Shown here piece by piece: positions 9,832 to 18,408 of a stretch of 64,000 nucleotides of DNA (its first letter is position 1; every line of letters begins with the position of its first letter). The translations under genes and the position numbers were made by a program. Under the pieces are notes generated by a model. The model did no database searches. It saw only the letters and a program-made list of their open reading frames with translations, and was not told the DNA's origin. Location: the NCBI GenBank assembly GCA_030831315.1, contig JAURLI010000011.1, positions 1 through 64,000 of the forward strand, in the 5' to 3' direction. The DNA is from Alphaproteobacteria bacterium. GTDB lineage: Bacteria; Pseudomonadota; Alphaproteobacteria; SMXQ01.

Positions 9832-10296
9832 ATGCGCTCGCGGGCGATCACGATTTTCCTGACCTGTCTGTTGACGGCGCCGGCCTTGGCCGAGGCGCCA
9901 AAGCCGCCGCGCCCGCCGGCCGGCCGCGAGGTTCTGCCTGGCCCGGTGAAGGCCGAGGTGCTCAAGGTCATCGACGGCGACACCCTGACCGTACGCGCGC
10001 GTATCTGGGTGGGGCAGAATCTTGAAATTCATGTGCGCATTACCGGCGTCGACACACCGGAGCTGCGCGCCCGCTGTGATCGCGAACGCACCCTTGCACG
10101 TGAGGCGCGCGAAACTGTGCGCGCGGCAGTGGCCTCGGGGCAGGTGCGCCTGTTCGATGTGCAGTATGGCAAGTATGCGGGGCGCGGGGTTGCCCGCGTT
10201 GAAACCGAAGACGGCCGCGATATCGCGAAGATGCTGATCGATGCGGGCCTTGGCAGGGCCTACGGTGGCGGCAAGCGGGCTGGCTGGTGCGGCTGA
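9832..10296 (+). CDS. Secreted thermonuclease (SNase-like) family protein
   Basis: 154 residues. A signal peptide spans about residues 1-20 (MRSRAITIFLTCLLTAPALA). A staphylococcal-nuclease-type OB-fold follows, with VLKVIDGDTLTV, then RITGVDTPEL carrying the family Arg and Glu, and the GKYAGRGVARV region that normally holds the second active-site Arg. The length fits a single-domain secreted phosphodiesterase that would cleave DNA or RNA in the periplasm or outside the cell. No phage or toxin gene is nearby. Three cysteines remain in the mature part, two near the ends, so a disulfide is possible. Activity on nucleic acid is inferred from the family. Confidence 0.85.
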   Translation: MRSRAITIFLTCLLTAPALAEAPKPPRPPAGREVLPGPVKAEVLKVIDGDTLTVRARIWVGQNLEIHVRITGVDTPELRARCDRERTLAREARETVRAAVASGQVRLFDVQYGKYAGRGVARVETEDGRDIAKMLIDAGLGRAYGGGKRAGWCG

Positions 10297-10347
10297 CCGC
10301 CGCGGCGAATTGCGTTATCATAAAGGGATGAACACCCGGATTCCCCG

Positions 10348-11673
10348 ATGACCGGAAAAACGGCTGCGGGCGGCACCTGTACCTGCGCCGCGTTCGGCGC
10401 GATGGGCATCATTGGCGTCTATGTTGCCCTTGCCCTTGCGCCGCTGGCACTTGCAGCGATTGTGGCGCCGCAGGGTAACGGACTTGCCGCCGAGCTCGGC
10501 GGCGGCCTGGCGCTCGCGGGTTACGCGATGCTGCTGATGCAGTTTCTGCTGACCGGGCGGTTTCGAACCATAGGCGGCCGTGTCGGCATCGACGTCATCC
10601 TGCGCTTGCACCAGATCGCCGCGCGCATCTTGACCGTGATGCTTCTGCTGCATCCCTTCATTTACTGGCCGTCCCTTGCGCGCATGATGGCAACGCCGGC
10701 TTTCGCTTCGGGCATCGTTGCCTGGCTGCTGCTGGTTCTGCTGATGGCGATGGCCCTGCTGCGTCCGCACCTGGCAATTGCCTACGAATACTGGCGGGCA
10801 AGTCACGGGGCCCTCGCCGTCCTTATCGCCCTGGCCGGGCTGCATCATGCGCTTGCTGTCGGCAGCCTCAGTGCGGCGCCCGCGCTGCGCTGGTTCTGGA
10901 TCGCGCTCGCAGCACTTGCCCTTTACACCCTTCTTCATTCCTATCTGGTGCGGCCGTGGCTGCAGTTGCGCGATCCGTGGCGCATCGCAGAGGTGCGCAC
11001 GCTCGGTCCCGCGCGCTGGCTGGTTGCGCTCGAGCCCGAGAACCGTGCGCTCGCCTTCGATGCCGGCCAGTTCGCCTGGCTCAAGGTCGAGCCGCATCCG
11101 TTCACCTTGCGCGAAAATCCGTTTTCGATCGTGTCCGCACCGGGTGCCAGACGCGTTGAATTCCTGATTCGCGAAGCGGGCGATTTCACCTCCACCATCG
11201 GCGCGCTTGTGCCCGGAACCCGCGCCTGGCTCGACGGGCCGCACGGCGCCTTTACCCTTGCTGCCGCGGGCGGTGCAAAGCGCATCGTCATGCTGGCGGG
11301 CGGCGTTGGCCTCGCACCCTGCCTGTCGATGCTGCGCGCGGCAGCGGCGGCGGGCGACCGGCGGGCCTATCACCTGATCTTCGGCAATCGCTGCGAAGAC
11401 CAGATCGTGCCGAAAGACGCAATAGCGGCACTCGTGCCGGTGCTCGACCTCAAGATTGATTACGTTCTGTCGGAACCGCCCGCAGGCTGGACCGGCGCCA
11501 TCGGCCAGATGACCCCGGAAACGCTGCTGCCGTTGCTTTCATCAGGCGATATTGCGGAAACGGTTTTCTACTTGTGCGGCCCGCCGCCGATGGTGACGGC
11601 TTCGTTGCGGGCACTCGCCGCGCTGGGTGTGCCGCCCGCACATATTGTCACCGAACGATTCGACTACGACTGA
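10348..11673 (+). CDS. Ferric-reductase-like transmembrane FAD/NAD(P)H oxidoreductase
   Basis: 441 residues. The first 210 or so contain six hydrophobic helices with His residues suited to haem (LRLHQIAAR, LLLHPFIYW, ASHGALAVL, LAGLHHALAV), as in the ferric reductase/NOX-type membrane domain. The rest is a ferredoxin-reductase-like module: FAD-binding HPFTLRENPFSI, an NAD(P)-binding glycine loop MLAGGVGLAPCLSML, and a C-terminal YLCGPPPMV. It should move electrons from cytosolic NAD(P)H through FAD and haem to an acceptor across the membrane; ferric iron or oxygen are candidates, neither shown. It is transcribed toward the acs/cytochrome genes and followed by a possible micro-ORF. Confidence 0.85.
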   Translation: MTGKTAAGGTCTCAAFGAMGIIGVYVALALAPLALAAIVAPQGNGLAAELGGGLALAGYAMLLMQFLLTGRFRTIGGRVGIDVILRLHQIAARILTVMLLLHPFIYWPSLARMMATPAFASGIVAWLLLVLLMAMALLRPHLAIAYEYWRASHGALAVLIALAGLHHALAVGSLSAAPALRWFWIALAALALYTLLHSYLVRPWLQLRDPWRIAEVRTLGPARWLVALEPENRALAFDAGQFAWLKVEPHPFTLRENPFSIVSAPGARRVEFLIREAGDFTSTIGALVPGTRAWLDGPHGAFTLAAAGGAKRIVMLAGGVGLAPCLSMLRAAAAAGDRRAYHLIFGNRCEDQIVPKDAIAALVPVLDLKIDYVLSEPPAGWTGAIGQMTPETLLPLLSSGDIAETVFYLCGPPPMVTASLRALAALGVPPAHIVTERFDYD

Positions 11674-11705
11674 GGCCGCCGATGCCGAGACTTTAGGACA
11701 GGGCA

Positions 11706-11771
11706 ATGCGGATGTTCGCGATCATCGCGGCCGCCATCGGCGTGGCGATGTTGGCTTTCGTCCTGCGCTGA
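11706..11771 (+). CDS. Possible 21-residue single-helix membrane micro-protein
   Basis: An ATG preceded by AGGACAGGG opens a 22-codon frame (MRMFAIIAAAIGVAMLAFVL plus Arg and stop) made almost wholly of membrane-helix residues. It lies 32 bases after the reductase stop, on the same strand, and ends two bases before the convergent cytochrome c stop. No homology can be claimed for so short a sequence. The good ribosome site and the coherent hydrophobic composition are the only support; chance is possible in such DNA. Confidence 0.3.
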   Translation: MRMFAIIAAAIGVAMLAFVLR

Positions 11772-11773
11772 AC

Positions 11774-12037
11774 TTATTTCGTCGCGCCGAGCGCGCGTTC
11801 CAGATAGCCGATGATGGCCTTGCGCTCGCCCGCATCGCGGGCATGGTGGCGCGAGAGCTTGCGCTCGAGCCACGCGGCGCGTTCCTTCGCGTCCGTATGG
11901 GGCTTCAGAATGGCCACCGCCGCTGCCGTGTCGTGACAGCGCGCGCAGCGCTTGCCGAATTCGGCCTCGCCCGCCTGCTGGGCAACAGAGGGGGTCGCCA
12001 AGACGAGCAGCAACGCGAGGGGGATAAGTATTTTCAT
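11774..12037 (-). CDS. Small periplasmic mono-haem cytochrome c without a Met ligand
   Basis: 87 residues with a signal peptide ending near Ala-Gln 19-20 and a haem-attachment site CARCH at 31-35. The mature part contains no methionine at all, so the usual Met axial ligand of class I cytochromes is absent. His64-His65 in LSRHHARD, just before the C-terminal helix, or His47 could serve instead. Its start overlaps the stop of the upstream membrane-protein gene (ATGA), and the pair follows acs closely. Likely a periplasmic electron carrier or redox sensor; the partner is unknown, though the reductase gene at 10348 converges on this locus. Confidence 0.8.
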   Translation of the reverse strand: MKILIPLALLLVLATPSVAQQAGEAEFGKRCARCHDTAAAVAILKPHTDAKERAAWLERKLSRHHARDAGERKAIIGYLERALGATK

Positions 12038-12306
12038 TTCTCGTTCCCTGATTTCATGCCTTTCAGCAGGAAATAGAAAACGCCCGCGGTGATGAACGGC
12101 AAAATCAGTACGAGATCATCTGCGCGCATGTTCATGGCACCTGCCGCATAGATGCTGCCGAATATCAGCAGTACCGATACGACATAGACAACCGTTCCGC
12201 CGACCGCGGCGAAGTTGATGGTCTTGCCGTTGGTGCGCAGTACGTAGCCCACGACAAAGGCGGGCAACAGGGTCGAAAAAAGAATGATGGCGATCTTGCC
12301 GTCCAA
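12034..12306 (-). CDS. Small three-helix membrane protein of unknown function
   Basis: 90 residues with hydrophobic segments at about 5-23, 32-53 and 64-82, and a basic C-terminus (KGMKSGNEK). I do not recognise a named family. It lies 17 bases after acs and overlaps the cytochrome c start by four bases, so the three genes are almost certainly one operon. A membrane anchor or partner for the cytochrome is a reasonable guess; there are no cysteines or conserved histidines that would suggest its own redox centre. Confidence 0.75.
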   Translation of the reverse strand: MDGKIAIILFSTLLPAFVVGYVLRTNGKTINFAAVGGTVVYVVSVLLIFGSIYAAGAMNMRADDLVLILPFITAGVFYFLLKGMKSGNEK

Positions 12307-12323
12307 GGCGAACGATTCCTTTC

Positions 12324-14261
12324 CTAGCGATTGAGGCGATTGTCGATAAGGTCCTGAACGACGCCGGGGTCGGCCAGGGTCGAGGTGTCGCCGAGATTAC
12401 CGTAGTCGTTCTCGGCGATCTTGCGCAGGATGCGGCGCATGATCTTGCCCGAACGGGTCTTGGGCAGGCCGGGCGCCCACTGGATCTTGTCGGGCGCGGC
12501 AAAGGGTCCAATGTCCTTGCGCACCCAAAGCACCAGTTCCTTGCGCAGGTCTTCGTTAGCTTCGGCGCCGGCCATCAGGGTGACATAGCAGTAGATGCCC
12601 TGTCCCTTGATGTCGTGGGGATAGCCGACGACCGCGGCCTCTGAAACCTTCGGGTGCGCCACCAGCGCGCTTTCGATTTCGGCTGTGCCCAGGCGATGGC
12701 CCGACACGTTGATGACGTCATCGACGCGGCCGGTGATCCAGTAATAGCCGTCTTCGTCGCGGCGGCAGCCGTCGCCGCTGAAGTACTTGCCGGGAAACTG
12801 CTTGAAGTAGGTATCGATGAAGCGCTGGTGATCGCCGAAAACCGTGCGCATCTGACCGGGCCAGGAATCAGCCATGCACAGGTTGCCGACACCGGCGCCC
12901 TCGATCAGCGTGCCGTCATGGTGCAGGAGCTCCGGTTTCACGCCGAAGAACGGTACGGTCGCCGATCCGGGCTTCAGCGCGATGGCGCCGGGAAGCGGCG
13001 TGATCATGTGGCCGCCGGTTTCCGTCTGCCACCAGGTATCGACGATCGGGCAGCGCTTGTCGCCGACGACTTCGTGATACCAGCGCCAGGCTTCGGGGTT
13101 GATCGGCTCGCCCACCGTACCCAGCACGCGGAGGGACTTGCGCGAGGTTTTCTTTACCGGCCCGTCGCCGCCCTGCATCAGGGCGCGGATGGCAGTCGGC
13201 GCGGTGTAGAAGATGCTGACATTGTGCTTGTCGACGACCTGCCAGAAGCGCGAGGAATCCGGATAGTTCGGCACGCCCTCGAACATCAGCGACGTCGCGC
13301 CGTTGGCGAGCGGCCCATAGACGATATAGCTGTGGCCCGTGACCCAGCCGACGTCCGCCGTGCACCAGTAGATCTCGCCCGGGTGATAATCGAAGACGTA
13401 TTCGTGGGTCATCGCCGCGAAAACGAGATAGCCGCCCGTCGTGTGCAGCACGCCCTTGGGTTTGCCGGTCGAGCCCGAGGTATAGAGGATGAACAGCGGG
13501 TCTTCCGCGCTCATTTCCTCGGGCGGGCAATCGGCGGAAACCTTTGCGACTTCCTCGTGGTACCAGACGTCGCGGCCTTCGACCCAATCAATCTTGTTGC
13601 CTGTGCGCTTGACGACGATCACCGTATCGACGCCCTTGCAGTTCTTGATGGCGGCGTCGGTATTGGCCTTGAGCGGGATGAGCTTGCCGCCGCGCACGCC
13701 TTCATCGGCGGTGATCACGCAGTTCGATTTGCAGTCGGTGATGCGGCCAGCGAGGCTGTCGGGCGAAAAGCCGCCGAACACGACCGAATGGACCGCTCCG
13801 ATGCGCGCGCAGGCGAGCATCGCGTATGTCGCTTCCGTGATCATCGGCATGTAGATGGTGACGCGGTCGCCCTTCTTGATGCCGCGTGCCTTCAGCACGT
13901 TGGCGAACTTGCTGACATGCTCGTGCAGCTGGCCGTAGGTGATCTTTGCGTCCTGCTTGGGGTCGTCACCTTCCCAGATCAGCGCGACCTGATCGGCGCG
14001 GTGGGGCAGGTGACGGTCGATGCAGTTGGCGCAGGCATTCAGGGTGCCGTCTTCGTACCACTTGATCGAGACGTTGCCGCTGAAGGTCGTGTTCTTGACC
14101 TTGGTATAGGGCTTGATCCAGGTCACGCGGCGGCCGTGTTCGCCCCAGAACTTGTCCGGGTCCTCGACCGAGGCGCGGTACATTTCCTTGTACTTCGCGT
14201 TGTCGATCAGCGCATGGGCCGCGGTTTCTTCGCTGACGGGAAAAACGGGATCGTTCAACAT
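12324..14261 (-). CDS. acs: Acetyl-CoA synthetase (AMP-forming)
   Basis: Activates acetate with ATP and CoA to acetyl-CoA, feeding the TCA cycle or glyoxylate shunt. 645 residues, typical of bacterial Acs. The adenylate-forming P-loop [16 protein letters not shown], the WWQTETGGH motif and the C-terminal [11 protein letters not shown] are intact. Lys606 is the residue that Gcn5-type acetyltransferases modify in characterised Acs enzymes. AGGGAG lies nine bases before the ATG. Two small genes, for a membrane protein and a cytochrome c, follow in the same operon, which is not a standard acs arrangement (acs is often next to actP or DUF485 genes elsewhere). Confidence 0.97.
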   Translation of the reverse strand: MLNDPVFPVSEETAAHALIDNAKYKEMYRASVEDPDKFWGEHGRRVTWIKPYTKVKNTTFSGNVSIKWYEDGTLNACANCIDRHLPHRADQVALIWEGDDPKQDAKITYGQLHEHVSKFANVLKARGIKKGDRVTIYMPMITEATYAMLACARIGAVHSVVFGGFSPDSLAGRITDCKSNCVITADEGVRGGKLIPLKANTDAAIKNCKGVDTVIVVKRTGNKIDWVEGRDVWYHEEVAKVSADCPPEEMSAEDPLFILYTSGSTGKPKGVLHTTGGYLVFAAMTHEYVFDYHPGEIYWCTADVGWVTGHSYIVYGPLANGATSLMFEGVPNYPDSSRFWQVVDKHNVSIFYTAPTAIRALMQGGDGPVKKTSRKSLRVLGTVGEPINPEAWRWYHEVVGDKRCPIVDTWWQTETGGHMITPLPGAIALKPGSATVPFFGVKPELLHHDGTLIEGAGVGNLCMADSWPGQMRTVFGDHQRFIDTYFKQFPGKYFSGDGCRRDEDGYYWITGRVDDVINVSGHRLGTAEIESALVAHPKVSEAAVVGYPHDIKGQGIYCYVTLMAGAEANEDLRKELVLWVRKDIGPFAAPDKIQWAPGLPKTRSGKIMRRILRKIAENDYGNLGDTSTLADPGVVQDLIDNRLNR

Positions 14262-14350
14262 GCCGGTGAGCTCCCTGATGTCCTGTGGCCATTTTTGGAA
14301 ATTCGTCGGGCCGGTGCCCGCGCGGCGCGTTAGGCGCCAGTGCCGTGATC

Positions 14351-14379
14351 ATTATTGTTGGCCGTGCCGTGGTGCACAA
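14351..14379 (-). promoter_or_regulatory. Candidate sigma-70-type promoter for acs
   Basis: On the minus strand TTGTGC and AATAAT are separated by exactly 17 bases, about 90 bases before the acs start. The -10 element matches the consensus well; the -35 element only in its first three bases. AT-rich AACAATAATGATC stands out from the surrounding GC-rich DNA. Confidence 0.3.
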
Positions 14380-14426
14380 GGGGGCGCCCGCCGTTCCGGC
14401 GAATGTCTCTGAAAGCCCCGGATACC

Positions 14427-14801
14427 CTAGCTTTCTTCACGGGGTGCCAGACGCACGACGCCGTCAATGACGTCGATGGGCACGGCTGTCAGGGCGCAGT
14501 TCGCCGGCATCGGGCCCGACAGCACCTGGCCCGTCTCGATGCGGAACGTCGCACCATGCATGACGCAGAGGATCCGGCTCTTGTCCAGGGTCAGGAAAAC
14601 ATCGTCCTTCCAGTTGAGCGGCAGCAACTGGTGCGGGCAGTCGTTGATATAGGCGTAAACGCAATCGTCCTTGCGCACGGCGAAAATTTCCACTTCCTCG
14701 CCGTCGTCGAACTGCAGCGTGAAGGCCTTGGAAGGAGGATCGGACAGGTCCTCGACCCTGCACAGGATCTCGCCGGGTTTGACGATGGGGGGTTTGGACA
14801 C
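14427..14801 (-). CDS. Rieske [2Fe-2S] ferredoxin-like protein
   Basis: About 124 residues from a GTG start preceded by GGAG at six bases; an ATG 51 bases further upstream (14852) is the alternative. The Rieske cluster ligands are present as CPH (Cys55, His57) and CVMH (Cys79, His82), with the typical MHGATF following. Single-domain Rieske proteins of this kind usually feed electrons to ring-hydroxylating oxygenases or resemble the small nitrite reductase subunit. No oxygenase or reductase gene is adjacent, so the partner is unknown. It is on the same strand as acs but separated by about 165 bases holding a candidate promoter. There is no signal peptide, so it is cytosolic. Confidence 0.82.
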   Translation of the reverse strand: MSKPPIVKPGEILCRVEDLSDPPSKAFTLQFDDGEEVEIFAVRKDDCVYAYINDCPHQLLPLNWKDDVFLTLDKSRILCVMHGATFRIETGQVLSGPMPANCALTAVPIDVIDGVVRLAPREES

Positions 14802-14965
14802 GACGGACTCCGTTTCGGCATGTGCCGGACAGGGGGAACGGGGTGGGTTCATAGAACGCCTGCATACCCCGGGAAACGAAACCGCCTAAGGGATTAAACA
14901 CCCCGGTAAACGGCATATCACTTAAGGGCTAAGTCATTTAAAAATCAAGACAATTTTGCCCTGAA

Positions 14966-14980
14966 TTAACTTCTGGGTAA
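14966..14980. promoter_or_regulatory. CtrA-like box upstream of the chemoreceptor gene
   Basis: TTAA-N7-GTAA matches seven of eight bases of the alphaproteobacterial CtrA recognition sequence TTAA-N7-TTAA. It lies about 60 bases before the proposed chemoreceptor start, in an AT-richer stretch. Motility and chemotaxis genes are common CtrA targets in this class. A single near-match can arise by chance. Confidence 0.3.
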
Positions 14981-15037
14981 GCACCGAAAGGGTATCGGAA
15001 TTGCAACAACCGAGTGCGTCTTTTCTGGGGGTTTGTC

Positions 15038-17629
15038 GTGGGAAAACTGCTGTCGAAATTCCGTATCTCTTACCAGATCGGCCTGATCGGGGCCTTTGCC
15101 GTTCTGGGCTTCGCTGCCGTTGGCGGCGTTTACGCTTTCAAGACCCTTGAGCAGTCGCGACTGCAGACGCAGGCGCAGAAGGCCAACCAGCTTTCGATCC
15201 TCGCTGGTGCGATCAGCAAGGGCGTGCAGGAAGCGCGCGGTCACGAACAGAACTTCTTCATCATGGGCGAGGAAGTCTACGTCGTTTACCACCAGAAGGC
15301 GGTCGAGGGTGCGACCAAGGCGCTCGAAAAATTCTCCAAGGCGATAGAAAGCAAGGAACGCAAGCAGAAGGCCGAAGCTATCGGCGCCGATATTCAGGAT
15401 TACGCTGCCGATTTCGCCAAGATCGTCGCGCTGAAGAAACAGTCGGGCATCGGCTGGGAAGAAGGCTTGCTGACCAAGGTGCGCCGCGAAGGTGATGCGC
15501 TTGACCAGCTTGGCTTGCAGTCGAAGGACCCCGGCGTGCTCGCCGGCGTCATCACAATGCGCCGCACCGAACGCAGCTTTCTGACTGAATTCACCCCGCG
15601 ATTCGTCTTCGCCATGAAGAACGAAGCGCGACTCACCGTCGAAGCCGTCGACAAGGCGAAAATTCCCGCCGCGATGAAGGACGAGATCAAGGCGAAGGTC
15701 GAGGAATACCACAAGGTCTTCGAAAAGATGGGCGAGGTCGAACTGGCACTCCGCGAACAGCGCGCCCAGCTCGAAGACTATTACAACAAGATCCTTCCCC
15801 CGCTCGCCGAAATGCTGAAGCAGTTTCACGCCGCCGCCGCTGCCGCCGATGTCAAGGCGCAGGCGAGCCGGGCCGAGGCCGGCACCATCATCGCCGGCGC
15901 CATCGGCATCGTGATGCTGGTAACCCTGATCGCGGCGTTCTTTGTGTCAGGTGGCATTGCCGGCCCGGTCAGGACCTTGACCGACATCCTGACCCGCCTG
16001 GGCCAGGGCGATACGTCAGTTCGCGTGCCGCGCGATGAGCGCCGCGATGAAATCGGCGCCATGCATGATGCCGCGCGCGCGCTTCGCACTGCTGTCGGCG
16101 ATGCCTTCCGCCTGCGCCAGATGGTGCAGGACATGCCGACGCCGGTCATGACCGTGCGCACCGACGGGCTTGTCATCGATTACATGAATGAAGCTTCCAA
16201 ATCGGCATTCGCACGGCTCGCCTCGGAACTCCCGCTTGCCGTCGAAAGCGTGGACGGCTCGGAAATACACTTCTTCCTCGATGACGCCGAAGGGCGTGCC
16301 GAACAGCTGCTCGATGCCGAATCCATGCCGTTCACCTATTTCAAGGCCTTCGGCGCGGAAACGGTACGCGTTGAGGTTTCCGCGATTCGCGATCGCGACG
16401 GCGGTTTCATCGGACCAATGTTCGCATGGTCGGTGGTAACCGAACAGCTGCGGGCCGAACACGATGCGCAACGCCTCGTCAACATGGTCGAGGAAATGCC
16501 GACTGCGGTCATCACCCTCGATCCGCGCGATCTCACCATCAACTATCGAAATGCCGCCTGCCGCAGGGCGTTCGAACGCCTTGCCGGGCTGCTGCCGGAA
16601 AGTGCTGGCGATATCGACAATGCCGCCATCGGCTTCTTCCTCGATGATGCCGAGACACGCGGAACGATGTTGAAGGATCCGGCGCAGATGCCGTTCACCT
16701 ATCGCAAGTCATTCGGCGACGAAACGATCCGCGTCGAAGTCTCGGCGATCCGCGACCGCGATGGCAATTTCATCGGGCCGATGCTGGCCTGGACCATCGT
16801 GACGGACCAGCTGCGCATCGCGCGTTCCGTGCGCGAAGTGGCGGAACTGGTCGCAAGCTCCGCCTCCACGATGGAGCAGAGCGCCAACACGATGTCCTCG
16901 GCGGCGGAAGAAACCGATGCCCAGTCGAAGGTCGTCGCCACCGCTTCCCAGCGCTCGTCGGAAAACGTCCAGACGGTCGCTTCCGCGACCGAAGAACTGT
17001 CGGCTTCCATTTCCGAAATCGGTCAGCAGGTGACGCGCTCGACGGAAGTAGCCGGTGGCGCCGTGAAGGTAGCCTCCGACGCGAACGAAACCATCGAAGG
17101 CCTCGTGCGCATGGCCGACCGCATCGGCGATGTGGTCCAGCTGATTACTGAAATTGCCGATCAGACCAACCTGCTGGCGCTCAACGCCACCATCGAAGCG
17201 GCGCGTGCCGGTGACGCCGGGCGCGGCTTCGCGGTCGTCGCCTCGGAAGTCAAAAGCCTCGCCCAGCAGACGGCGCAGGCGACCGAGCAGATCACCGGCC
17301 AGATCAAGGAAATTCAGGGCGCCACGGGATCGGCCGTTTCCGCGATCAAGGGCGTGACGGCGACCATCGGTGATATCCGCGACATCGCTTCGGCAATCGC
17401 CGCGGCGGTCGAGGAGCAGTCGGCGACGACCAGCGAAATCGCCCGCAACGTGCAGGAAGCGGCCTCGAGTTCGGAACAGGTGACCGGAAATATCCAGAGC
17501 GTCGTCACGGCTGCCGCCGAAACCGGCACCTCGGCGACGACGGTGCTGGGTGCCGCGCAGGAACTATCGCGCCATGCGGCGCGACTCAAGCGCGACATCG
17601 ACAGTTTCATCGGCAGCGACGCGGCCTGA
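15038..17629 (+). CDS. Methyl-accepting chemotaxis protein with tandem PAS-like domains
   Basis: About 863 residues from a GTG with GGGGG seven bases upstream (another GTG eight codons earlier is possible). Order: TM helix about 10-32; a roughly 250-residue helical periplasmic sensor resembling the HBM type; TM helix about 282-304; HAMP to about 355; two PAS-like domains (358-472 and 478-592); then the long cytoplasmic signalling coiled coil, with the conserved hairpin tip [16 protein letters not shown]. The two PAS-like units share most of their sequence, including [18 protein letters not shown] and FIGPM, and must be a recent internal duplication. It should signal to CheA/CheW; no che genes are in the window. 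No C-terminal CheR-tethering pentapeptide is seen. Confidence 0.93.
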   Translation: MGKLLSKFRISYQIGLIGAFAVLGFAAVGGVYAFKTLEQSRLQTQAQKANQLSILAGAISKGVQEARGHEQNFFIMGEEVYVVYHQKAVEGATKALEKFSKAIESKERKQKAEAIGADIQDYAADFAKIVALKKQSGIGWEEGLLTKVRREGDALDQLGLQSKDPGVLAGVITMRRTERSFLTEFTPRFVFAMKNEARLTVEAVDKAKIPAAMKDEIKAKVEEYHKVFEKMGEVELALREQRAQLEDYYNKILPPLAEMLKQFHAAAAAADVKAQASRAEAGTIIAGAIGIVMLVTLIAAFFVSGGIAGPVRTLTDILTRLGQGDTSVRVPRDERRDEIGAMHDAARALRTAVGDAFRLRQMVQDMPTPVMTVRTDGLVIDYMNEASKSAFARLASELPLAVESVDGSEIHFFLDDAEGRAEQLLDAESMPFTYFKAFGAETVRVEVSAIRDRDGGFIGPMFAWSVVTEQLRAEHDAQRLVNMVEEMPTAVITLDPRDLTINYRNAACRRAFERLAGLLPESAGDIDNAAIGFFLDDAETRGTMLKDPAQMPFTYRKSFGDETIRVEVSAIRDRDGNFIGPMLAWTIVTDQLRIARSVREVAELVASSASTMEQSANTMSSAAEETDAQSKVVATASQRSSENVQTVASATEELSASISEIGQQVTRSTEVAGGAVKVASDANETIEGLVRMADRIGDVVQLITEIADQTNLLALNATIEAARAGDAGRGFAVVASEVKSLAQQTAQATEQITGQIKEIQGATGSAVSAIKGVTATIGDIRDIASAIAAAVEEQSATTSEIARNVQEAASSSEQVTGNIQSVVTAAAETGTSATTVLGAAQELSRHAARLKRDIDSFIGSDAA

Positions 17630-17674
17630 ACCGGCCGGCAGCTGCGATGTATCAAAGGGGGATGTGCCGCGTGG

Positions 17675-18088
17675 TCAGGCTTTAACGCCGGCCATGCGGC
17701 ACAGAATTTTCCACTCCGCCGCCGACACCGGCACCACCGAAAGCCGCGACTGGCGTACCAGCGCGAGTTGGGACAGCGCCGGTTCCGCCTTGATCGCGGC
17801 GAGCGTGACCGGTGTTTTCACAGGCTCAACGGCCTTCACATCGACCATTCCGAAGCGCCCCGTCGCGTCGCTGTCGTCGGGGTAGTGTTCTTTCACCACC
17901 TCGACCACGCCGACGATCTGCTTTTCATCGACCGAGTGATAGAAGAAGCCGCGATCGCCCTTCTTCATCGCCTTCATGTTGTTGTTGGCCTGGTAATTGC
18001 GCACGCCATTCCAGTGGGTGCGCTTGTCCTTCAGCAACCGGTCGAAGGAATAGGCGCCGGGTTCGGACTTGAACAGCCAGTAAGCCAT
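17675..18088 (-). CDS. EVE domain-containing protein
   Basis: 137 residues forming one PUA-like EVE domain: MAYWLFKSEPGAYSFDRL at the start, the WNGVRNYQANNNM segment, and the GFFYHS strand, all typical. EVE domains bind modified nucleobases in DNA or RNA; the ligand of this bacterial group is not established. It is the last gene of the minus-strand run tsaD, 2OG-oxygenase, gpsA, YciI, EVE, a neighbourhood shared by many alphaproteobacteria. The association with the t6A enzyme TsaD hints at an RNA ligand, but that is inference. Confidence 0.9.
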   Translation of the reverse strand: MAYWLFKSEPGAYSFDRLLKDKRTHWNGVRNYQANNNMKAMKKGDRGFFYHSVDEKQIVGVVEVVKEHYPDDSDATGRFGMVDVKAVEPVKTPVTLAAIKAEPALSQLALVRQSRLSVVPVSAAEWKILCRMAGVKA

Positions 18089-18103
18089 GTGCCGTTTCCT
18101 GTT

Positions 18104-18388
18104 CTACTTTTCCGGGAACACGAGGCGCCACGGCCATACCGTGCAGGAGGAGAACAGCCCTGCCTTGGCGTAAGGGTCCTCGGCGGCGAAACGCTTGGCC
18201 GCGGCAAGGTCTTCGGCCTCGACGATCAGCAGGCTGCCGATGGGCGTCTGGCCGTCGTCGGCCAGGATCGGTCCCGCCGTCATCAGTTTCGAGCCCGCGG
18301 CGCGCAGGTAATCAAGATGGGTCGGGCGTACCTTCATGCGCAGATCGACACTGTTCGGCTTGTCGTGATTGAGAATGGCGAATTGCAT
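18104..18388 (-). CDS. YciI-like protein
   Basis: 94 residues matching the YciI fold (dimeric ferredoxin-like). It begins MQFAILNHDKPNSVDLR, has the invariant-type RPTHLDYL histidine, and the conserved GPILADDG and DPYAKAGLF segments with the Asp-Pro-Tyr turn. Some YciI relatives have chlorohydrolase or muconolactone-isomerase-like activity, but most are uncharacterised. It lies between gpsA and the EVE gene, 15 bases before the latter, in the same operon. Confidence 0.88.
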   Translation of the reverse strand: MQFAILNHDKPNSVDLRMKVRPTHLDYLRAAGSKLMTAGPILADDGQTPIGSLLIVEAEDLAAAKRFAAEDPYAKAGLFSSCTVWPWRLVFPEK

Positions 18389-18408
18389 CGAAAACCCTCC
18401 GTTGAAGC

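Noticed and set aside
9832-10296. Nuclease gene as part of a phage or toxin system
   Set aside because: It has a plain signal peptide, core-genome neighbours on both sides, and no immunity, integrase or phage structural gene nearby.
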